Shown: positions 6,640-12,191 of the stretch, piece after piece | Layout: each line of letters opens with the position of its first letter | How positions within the stretch are numbered: the first letter of the stretch is position 1 | Origin: Bacteroidales bacterium | Lineage (GTDB): Bacteria; Bacteroidota; Bacteroidia; Bacteroidales; F082 | Length of the DNA stretch: 12,191 nucleotides | NCBI GenBank assembly: GCA_029933565.1 | Contig: JAOZNY010000079.1 | Location: 1 to 12,191, forward strand | Direction: 5' to 3' | Translations under genes and position numbers: made by a program | Notes under the pieces: model-generated | What the model saw: the letters and a program-made list of their open reading frames with translations, nothing else | Database searches by the model: none | What the model was told of the DNA's origin: nothing

Positions 6640-8817
6640 CTATTTAATAACAACTTTATATTTCATTGTACCTTTTTCAGTATTTAGATTTAAAAGATAA
6701 ATTCCTTTAGAAATATTACTTACATCAAAACTAAGATGATTTTCTCCCTGATAAACGTTATGAGATTCAAAGATAATTTGCTTTCCTGAAATATCATTTA
6801 GCACAATATCAATCTTAGTGTTTTCCTTTAAGTTAAAAGATAAATTAAGTTTGTCTTTGGCTGGATTTGGGAAAACACTTAAACTACCATCTTCAAATAA
6901 TTCTTCAATACCTACAAATTGAAATTCTTCTGTTTGCGTTTCCATTACATTCCCAATCAGGTCGGCAACATTACTAATGGTTATGAAGTATGAAATTCCA
7001 GCTGACAGAGTAGAAACGGCAAGATTTACCTGTGCCTTATTAAAAGCATGCTGAGTGGCAGTTTCAATTACAACGTCATTGTCGATAACATAGTTTGCAA
7101 TATTTTCAACTGTAGATTGATCAACTTCTTCACTAAAAATAATTTTAATATTGGTATTGATAATCGGGTCAACTGATTCAACCGTAGGACTAACTAAATC
7201 ACTACCTTCAGTTACATCACTTTCAAAACGGAGTTCAATTTTCCATTCATCAAAATCAAAATTCATAGGTCCGGTAACATCGTATGAAACTCCTTCGGTG
7301 GGCTCGTATTCGAAAATTGAACTATTATGAATTTTTAAAGCTCCGCTACCATCATTAACTTCCCACATATAAAAGTTTGCCTGATAATTTGCATCGGTAC
7401 ATGTTGCATTTAGCACTTTTGTAAGGATGCTTTCATGTTCTTCAGAAACACCACCACTTTCAATAATTACAGGTTCAGGTAAATCATTATTTGCTGAAAT
7501 AAAATAGTAATCACTAATGTCTGACATTTCAGTTTTACCATAATACTCAGTTATTGTTCCGGTAAGAATAATGCTATCACCAACTGATGGATTTCTTCCT
7601 GACTCATAAATAAAAAGTCCATTCCATCCTCCGGTTCCATCCTGAATAAAATAAGTTGTACCAAAATTTGCAGTTACAATACCTGTCGTGCTAACTTCCT
7701 GTCCATCGTAAGGCGAATCATCCTGCTGACCTTGAATATCGTAGATTGAAACTATTTCTCCGGTAAAAATTTTGGGTACATAAAAGTTGTAAACTACTGT
7801 TGAACTCTCTGAAATTCCATCTATTGCAGTAATTTGATAATAAACAGTTGCGTCTTCTGCTTGCCCTGGAATAATTGCTGTGAACACACCAGCATTGGCA
7901 GTCATTTCAACTTCATTGGTTAATGATTCGTAACTTAAACCCCATTTTAAGGTAGCTGTTGAAATGCTTTTTGAGTTAATAGTTATATCAGCTTTAATTT
8001 GAATTGGAAGTTCAGCAATAACTACTTGTGGAGTAATTGTTAAATTGTCGATACTAAGTTGACTTGCAGTTTCTCCACCCCAAATAAGTTGTGCAAACTC
8101 AGGATTATCGATAAATGGGTTTCTGTTTTGTTGAAAAGAATAAATAACATTATTTCTGTTTCTCTCAAATTCATCTGGTGGATCCAAAAGGTTCCATTGT
8201 AATAATGTTGAAAGTTTTCCATGCTGTGCATTAGGATATGTATTATTCCAATCAACCACTTCAAGGTCAATTTCTCCATTATCCCCTTCATATCTTGTCG
8301 ACATATAAAATATTATTCTAGCTATATCACCTTTAACCTCATCGCGGGCTTCCCAGGTTGAGTCGGTATAATAGCAGCCAGTTGCCTCGCTGTGTTGAAC
8401 GCCGCCATTGTCGAAGTCTTTGTTGCTTCTGGCAACATTTACAGAAGCATCGGCAGGTTTTAAATTGTGTACATCGCTGTACATTGGCATCCAATCGACG
8501 AAGTTGCCATGTGATTTTGCCCAAACATGTTCTCGGTTAATGAAGTTGCCTCCAGTTCCATAATCATCGTTAGGATTAGATCGGCCGGTATAAACCAGGA
8601 TTACATTATCTGGATTATTAGGATCAACATCTGATTGTTTAAATATGTGTTTTGAAATATAATACGAATAAGGTGTATGACCCTTAATAATGTTGTGAAG
8701 AGCAGTTTTTAACTCATCTCCATCCTTTGCTGAAGTACCGTTATAATATCCGGTTTGTTGGCCAAATGACAAAACAGAAGTCATAATGGCAATTAAAATA
8801 ATTGATAATTTTTTCAT
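6640..8817 (-). CDS. Secreted endonuclease I with OB, Ig-like and T9SS sorting domains
   Basis: This 725-aa secreted nuclease has a Sec signal peptide (MKKLSIILIAIMTSVLSFGQ, cleavage near 19-20). The endonuclease I domain (PF04231-type, beta-beta-alpha-Me fold, about 22-247) carries NREHVWAKSH with E96/H97 as likely metal ligand and general base. Its second half is SDVHNLKPAD (114-123) plus NVARSN (127-132), with N127 as a metal ligand candidate. This family cuts DNA and RNA non-specifically. Then come an Ig/Fn3-like region (about 255-347), an OB-fold-like region (about 352-535), an SbsA/Big_5-type Ig-like region (about 543-635, FSEEVDQSTV) and a C-terminal type A T9SS sorting domain (648-725, FPNPAKDKLNLSF to KYKVVIK). 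The product should cross the outer membrane and be released or anchored. The catalytic residues look intact. The TonB receptor gene lies 131 bp upstream on the same strand. Confidence 0.92.
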   Translation of the reverse strand: MKKLSIILIAIMTSVLSFGQQTGYYNGTSAKDGDELKTALHNIIKGHTPYSYYISKHIFKQSDVDPNNPDNVILVYTGRSNPNDDYGTGGNFINREHVWAKSHGNFVDWMPMYSDVHNLKPADASVNVARSNKDFDNGGVQHSEATGCYYTDSTWEARDEVKGDIARIIFYMSTRYEGDNGEIDLEVVDWNNTYPNAQHGKLSTLLQWNLLDPPDEFERNRNNVIYSFQQNRNPFIDNPEFAQLIWGGETASQLSIDNLTITPQVVIAELPIQIKADITINSKSISTATLKWGLSYESLTNEVEMTANAGVFTAIIPGQAEDATVYYQITAIDGISESSTVVYNFYVPKIFTGEIVSIYDIQGQQDDSPYDGQEVSTTGIVTANFGTTYFIQDGTGGWNGLFIYESGRNPSVGDSIILTGTITEYYGKTEMSDISDYYFISANNDLPEPVIIESGGVSEEHESILTKVLNATCTDANYQANFYMWEVNDGSGALKIHNSSIFEYEPTEGVSYDVTGPMNFDFDEWKIELRFESDVTEGSDLVSPTVESVDPIINTNIKIIFSEEVDQSTVENIANYVIDNDVVIETATQHAFNKAQVNLAVSTLSAGISYFITISNVADLIGNVMETQTEEFQFVGIEELFEDGSLSVFPNPAKDKLNLSFNLKENTKIDIVLNDISGKQIIFESHNVYQGENHLSFDVSNISKGIYLLNLNTEKGTMKYKVVIK

Positions 8818-8855
8818 TTTTTTCTTTTTTCTTGATTTTTTATCCCCAGGCTAAT

Positions 8856-8871
8856 CCCGATAATTATCAGG
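8856..8871. repeat. 16-nt near-perfect palindrome in the receptor-nuclease gap
   Basis: CCCGATAATTATCAGG is self-complementary except for one mismatched pair (positions 3 and 14), with the perfect core GATAATTATC at 8859-8868. It lies in the 131-bp non-coding gap between the TonB receptor and the nuclease. There is no T-run on either side, so an intrinsic terminator is unlikely. It could be a weak mRNA hairpin, a regulator site or part of a small dispersed repeat; the sequence alone cannot decide. Confidence 0.5.
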
Positions 8872-8917
8872 ACAGAGGGTAACTTATTTTTTCTCTTTAT
8901 TCTTTTTTCTTATCCTG

Positions 8918-8942
8918 CATCTTGACTCCTACATCTTGACTC
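8918..8942. repeat. Two-copy direct repeat, 14-bp period
   Basis: CATCTTGACTC occurs at 8918-8928 and again at 8932-8942, separated by CTA. On the minus strand this reads as GAGTCAAGATG twice, just after the TonB receptor stop codon at 8949. It is non-coding in the called genes. The short period and two identical copies suggest slippage-type tandem duplication rather than a known regulatory box. Confidence 0.6.
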
Positions 8943-8948
8943 GTTTCT

Positions 8949-11723
8949 CTACAAACTAACTCTTAGTGAAATATTAAACCTGCGACCAGTTCCCATAAAT
9001 ACACTGGCAGAATTGGCATCAAAGTCAGTTGTCCCATGACTTAAATATGTATCATTATTTTGCGAATCAGTAACATATGAATCATCTAATGCATTCAATA
9101 CACTTCCTCTAACCTGGAGTCCAATTTTTTTCATCTGCCATGAATAACCCACATGAAAATCCACCATATAGTAATTAGGAATTTGCCATGATTGTCTTGG
9201 GTTTCCATTTTCATCAAATGAATTAGGACTTTCTTCAGGATCTAGATCTAATGGATTAAATTCAGCATAATGTTTTCCAAACCAAGTAAAAGACCCCGAA
9301 GCATATAAACCTTTGATAATTTCCCATCTTAAACTCTCGCGATTTTGAAACTGAGCAGCATCTCCAACATAAAGTCCTTTGGCGTTAAATGGCTTTGTGC
9401 CTACATATTTTCCATTGTCATCATAAATTAGAGCCGTGTCAGCAGAAGTCCATTTCCAGTCACCTAAAGATAAGAGACTTTCAAATGTAAGATTTTTTGT
9501 AATCCTGTATGCAAATTCAAATTCCACACCTTTGTGCAAGGCATTCATATTATTAATATTTACTGTATATCTAATCTCAGGATCATCCGGATCATTCATG
9601 TATTGAGTTCTGTCGGCAGGTTTATTGTCCCAAACGGTATAATAGGCATTAAAATTAAAAGTCATTCGAGGTAGAACATAACTGTAGCCTATTTCAATTG
9701 CCTTTACTTTTTCATTTTTTATCTCAAGAAATAGTTGATTCTCTCTATTGTATACATTTTGAAACCTTTGTGATTTTGATAAATAACCAAGGTTCAAGAA
9801 TACATTCATGGTCTCATTAAGGTTATAATTAATTCCTCCTTTTACTGTAAAGCCTGGAAGGTATTTCCAGTCGGTTTCATTAGTTTGTAAGCCTGAGTAA
9901 GTATAATCATAAACAATGGAATCAGTTTCGTAAGGCTCTTCATAAGAAACCTGAAAAGTACTATCACCAAGAGTAAGTATCTTGGGAAGAAAGTAATCAA
10001 TTCTTTTATTTCCTGACACAGATCCGGTGAGGTTAAGGAATGTTGTCAGATTGCCATTTTGATATTTTAATTGGGCAAATAATCCACCCCAGCGAACCAA
10101 AGCATCATTATTATATCCTATTTTATCGCCTACATATTTTTTTGTTGTTTTGTTGTCTTCGTTTTCATTCCCTGTATCCAAAAAATAGTTTCCTCCTAAT
10201 AGGTCATCTACTTCACGGTAGTGCTCTCCTTTGTAGGTTCTTAAGTCAATTCCACCAGAAAGTGAAAATGCATCATTAATTTTATAATCAAATGTAGATA
10301 GAAGGCCTAGCCAGAAATGATTATTTACTGCATTTCGCATAATATCTTCCGACAGATTGGTTTTATTCCTGTATGGTGCGATAATGTTTAGATTAGCATT
10401 ATAAGTATTTTGGAGATTCATTTGTTTTGTTTCTACATCAAATGTTGAAGTGGAAAATGAGTTTCCTCCTCCTGAGCCAATGGATAGATAAAGTACATTA
10501 GAAATGTATAATTTTTCGTTAACACTCCAAAAGTCCTTAAGGCTAAACATAGGTTTGTGGTAATAGTTGTTTGCTGTACTAGTTTCCTTAATGCCGGGGA
10601 AAACAGTATCTGTTTCTGTAATATAAGCACGGTCTAAATAACCCCAGTTTGGATTATATTTTAAACCCATATCGACAGCAAGCCCTGATGATTCCAGGTT
10701 GTCAATATATTCAGTGGACATTCCATTTTCTTCAGCATATTTTCTGTCAAAAGCCGACATACGCTTTTTATAACTTCTCTGTCCGTGTTTTTGTGGTGCA
10801 CCCATGGCTGATACACTTAAAAGGTGCTTTCCAATTTCTTTGTCAACACGTAAAAAATAAAACCAGCCTTCTGTCCAGGTTTGGTCTACCCAGCCATTTC
10901 CTTTTTTGTAGGAACCGGCAAAAGTAACACCCCAGCCGTTGCTCATACGTCCGGTAGTCATTCCAAGTGTTGTCCTTAAATAACCTGCTGAACCAACTTC
11001 CTGTTTTAAACTAATACCTTTTTTTGCATCAATTCCTTTGGTAGTAATATTAATTGTTCCACCCACAGAAGGGATTGCCAGTTTCGACATTCCAAGTCCT
11101 CTTTGTACTTGAGTACCACGCATTACCGCATCGAGCCCAAACCAATTTGACCAATAGACCCATCCGTTTTCCATGTCGTTAACAGGAATTCCATCAAGCA
11201 TTACCGCAACATTTCTTTGGTTAAAACCTCTGATATTTATTCGGGCATCACCATCGCCACCACCTGACTGGGTTGCATAAACACCCGGTGTTGAGTTGAG
11301 TATTAAAGGAATATCCTGAGAAGCAAGTTGTTCTTCTATTTTAGCAGGTGAAATATTTGAAAAAGCAACAGGAGTTTCTCTTGTTCGTGCCAAATCGGCC
11401 ACAACTTCAACTTCTTCCAGAGTTACTGTTTTTAGTTCAAAATTTAAGAACAAGTTTTTTTCACCTAATGTAATATTCTTTTTTTGGTTAATAAACCCTA
11501 TATAAGAAACTTCTATTTCGTATTCGCCTGGCTCAAGGTTTAAGGTGTACTCACCATTAAGACCTGTTACAGTGCCCATTCCCGGTCCGTAAATTACATT
11601 AACACCAATAAGCGGATCTCCAATATTATAATCAGTAACTATACCACTTATCGATATTGTTTGTCCAAAGGAAAATACTGAGGAAATCAACAAGGTTAAA
11701 ATTAAAAAAGTTCTTTTGCTCAT
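8949..11723 (-). CDS. TonB-dependent outer-membrane receptor with carboxypeptidase-regulatory domain
   Basis: This gated outer-membrane beta-barrel imports a substrate using TonB-ExbBD energy. Starting from ATG 11723 gives 924 aa with a clean Sec signal peptide, MSKRTFLILTLLISSVFSFGQ. An in-frame ATG at 11762 would add 13 residues ahead of the signal peptide and lies inside a hairpin, so it is rejected. Residues 23-85 form a carboxypeptidase D regulatory-like beta-sandwich (SGIVTDYNIGDPLIGVNV). The plug domain spans about 115-230 (ARINIRGFNQRNVAVMLDG, then PSVGGTINITTKG), and the barrel runs from 231 to the C-terminal FNISLRVSL. No SusD-like partner flanks it and the plug lacks an obvious SusC signature, so a glycan importer is not supported. 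The substrate is unknown; the downstream secreted nuclease hints at nucleic acid products or phosphate. No consensus promoter is visible directly upstream. Confidence 0.92.
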   Translation of the reverse strand: MSKRTFLILTLLISSVFSFGQTISISGIVTDYNIGDPLIGVNVIYGPGMGTVTGLNGEYTLNLEPGEYEIEVSYIGFINQKKNITLGEKNLFLNFELKTVTLEEVEVVADLARTRETPVAFSNISPAKIEEQLASQDIPLILNSTPGVYATQSGGGDGDARINIRGFNQRNVAVMLDGIPVNDMENGWVYWSNWFGLDAVMRGTQVQRGLGMSKLAIPSVGGTINITTKGIDAKKGISLKQEVGSAGYLRTTLGMTTGRMSNGWGVTFAGSYKKGNGWVDQTWTEGWFYFLRVDKEIGKHLLSVSAMGAPQKHGQRSYKKRMSAFDRKYAEENGMSTEYIDNLESSGLAVDMGLKYNPNWGYLDRAYITETDTVFPGIKETSTANNYYHKPMFSLKDFWSVNEKLYISNVLYLSIGSGGGNSFSTSTFDVETKQMNLQNTYNANLNIIAPYRNKTNLSEDIMRNAVNNHFWLGLLSTFDYKINDAFSLSGGIDLRTYKGEHYREVDDLLGGNYFLDTGNENEDNKTTKKYVGDKIGYNNDALVRWGGLFAQLKYQNGNLTTFLNLTGSVSGNKRIDYFLPKILTLGDSTFQVSYEEPYETDSIVYDYTYSGLQTNETDWKYLPGFTVKGGINYNLNETMNVFLNLGYLSKSQRFQNVYNRENQLFLEIKNEKVKAIEIGYSYVLPRMTFNFNAYYTVWDNKPADRTQYMNDPDDPEIRYTVNINNMNALHKGVEFEFAYRITKNLTFESLLSLGDWKWTSADTALIYDDNGKYVGTKPFNAKGLYVGDAAQFQNRESLRWEIIKGLYASGSFTWFGKHYAEFNPLDLDPEESPNSFDENGNPRQSWQIPNYYMVDFHVGYSWQMKKIGLQVRGSVLNALDDSYVTDSQNNDTYLSHGTTDFDANSASVFMGTGRRFNISLRVSL

Positions 11724-11760
11724 GACGGATATTTTGGAAATAAAATCTTCATATAAAGCC

Positions 11761-11798
11761 ATTAAAGGCTTTAAGTATAGTTACTTAAAGCCTTTAAT
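11761..11798 (-). terminator. Perfect 17-bp hairpin after the T9SS gene
   Basis: ATTAAAGGCTTTAAGTA (11761-11777) pairs perfectly with TACTTAAAGCCTTTAAT (11782-11798) around a 4-nt loop. On the minus strand it begins 21 nt after the stop codon of the truncated T9SS protein and ends 37 nt before the TonB receptor start at 11723. That is the right place for an intrinsic terminator. The tail that follows (GGCTTTATATG) is only modestly T-rich, so it may be a leaky terminator, an attenuator or an mRNA-stabilising hairpin between co-transcribed genes. Confidence 0.62.
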
Positions 11799-11819
11799 GC
11801 TAATAATTGTAAGAAACCT

Positions 11820-12191
11820 TTAATTAAATAAAAGTTTTTTTGTTTTTGATTTTCCTGATTCAAGTTTAACGGTTACAAACAAAATTCCTCTATAATCTTC
11901 TTTAGTCGAGAAATTGCCTGTAAATGTATTTGAACTCATTTCAATTCTTTCAATAACCCTTCCAGAAAGGTCAATCATTTCAACATATTTTATTGGCTCA
12001 CTGGCTTCAATAGTGAAATTGTTATTTGTTACGGGATTAGGGTAAACATCAACATTTACCTGAATCTTATTTTCGTTAATACCGAAAGTAGTACAATCGC
12101 AATTGTGGAAACCAAGAGAGTCGAAAGTATTTACCGGAATTGAGTCCCATTGTTGGTCAACAACAAAATATGGATCTGGATCTACTGTAAC
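11820..12191 (-). CDS. C-terminal end of a T9SS-sorted secreted protein (5' cut)
   Basis: An open frame runs from the right window edge to a TAA at 11822-11820, giving the last 123 residues of a larger protein. The first part (DPDPYFVVDQQWDSI, then a short FHNCDC cysteine pair at visible residues 28-33) matches no domain I recognise. From visible residue 48, VDVYPNPVTNNNFTIEA through DLSGRVIERI and GILFVTVKLESG to the basic end KTKKLLFN, it is a typical type A T9SS C-terminal sorting domain (about 75 aa). The mature protein is therefore exported across the outer membrane by the type IX system, which removes this tail. The catalytic or binding domains lie outside the window. It sits upstream of the TonB receptor on the same strand, separated by 96 bp containing a strong hairpin. 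Confidence 0.85.
   Translation of the reverse strand, partial: VTVDPDPYFVVDQQWDSIPVNTFDSLGFHNCDCTTFGINENKIQVNVDVYPNPVTNNNFTIEASEPIKYVEMIDLSGRVIERIEMSSNTFTGNFSTKEDYRGILFVTVKLESGKSKTKKLLFN

Noticed and set aside
8918..8942. Start of a CRISPR or longer tandem array.
   Set aside because: Only two 11-nt copies with a 3-nt spacer are present; there are no spacer-length unique segments and no cas genes.
10040..10927. Open frames on the plus strand opposite the TonB receptor (10040-10279, 10649-10927).
   Set aside because: Their translations are low-complexity aromatic and Leu/His-rich text typical of antisense to beta-barrel genes, with no promoter or family resemblance.
8949..11723. SusC-type glycan importer with a polysaccharide utilisation locus.
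   Set aside because: No SusD-like lipoprotein, glycoside hydrolase or sugar sensor is present in the window.
11724..11762. Alternative start for the TonB receptor at ATG 11762 (13 extra residues, MALYEDFISKISV).
   Set aside because: The extension precedes a complete signal peptide beginning MSKRTF and its first codon lies in the 17-bp hairpin. A signal peptide should be N-terminal, so ATG 11723 is preferred.

Overview
The window looks like a chromosomal segment of a low-GC Bacteroidota, most likely a Bacteroidales/Marinilabiliales-type organism. The grounds are: two genes ending in type IX secretion (T9SS) sorting domains, a large TonB-dependent receptor with a carboxypeptidase-regulatory N-terminal domain, a dihydroorotase of the Porphyromonas/Bacteroides type (DDQVHF instead of an HxH motif), and promoter-like sites matching the Bacteroidota consensus TAnnTTTG. 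No phage, integrase, IS transposase or CRISPR array is visible.

Layout. Positions 1-42 hold the 5' part of an initiator tRNA-fMet gene on the minus strand, cut by the window edge. Its likely promoter lies in the 140-bp gap before era. A plus-strand operon (183-3789) follows: era, der, an Hsp15-like S4 RNA-binding protein and an endonuclease/exonuclease/phosphatase-fold lipoprotein. Its junctions are tight: 24 bp, a 1-nt overlap and a 4-nt overlap. The first three genes concern ribosome assembly or quality control; the fourth is a surface or periplasmic hydrolase. A 118-bp degenerate palindromic repeat (3805-3922) separates this operon from the convergent minus-strand genes.

The minus-strand genes, in transcription order from the right edge, are: a truncated T9SS-sorted protein (12191-11820), a perfect 17-bp hairpin, a TonB-dependent receptor (11723-8949), a secreted multidomain endonuclease I with a T9SS signal (8817-6640), and an intrinsic terminator. 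Then comes a second unit of three genes: polyprenol-phosphate mannosyltransferase-like GT2 (6555-5812), dihydroorotase pyrC (5801-4458) and a MORN-repeat lipoprotein (4443-3946). Gaps in this unit are 10 and 14 bp.

The left half is conserved housekeeping. The right half is envelope or secretion biology: a T9SS protein, an outer-membrane receptor and an extracellular nuclease may form a nucleic-acid or phosphate scavenging module. That link rests on gene order only. I found no clearly new system. The points most worth checking are the palindromic repeat, the nuclease/receptor cluster, the terminator-promoter overlap at 6571-6616 and the long hairpin ahead of the receptor gene.
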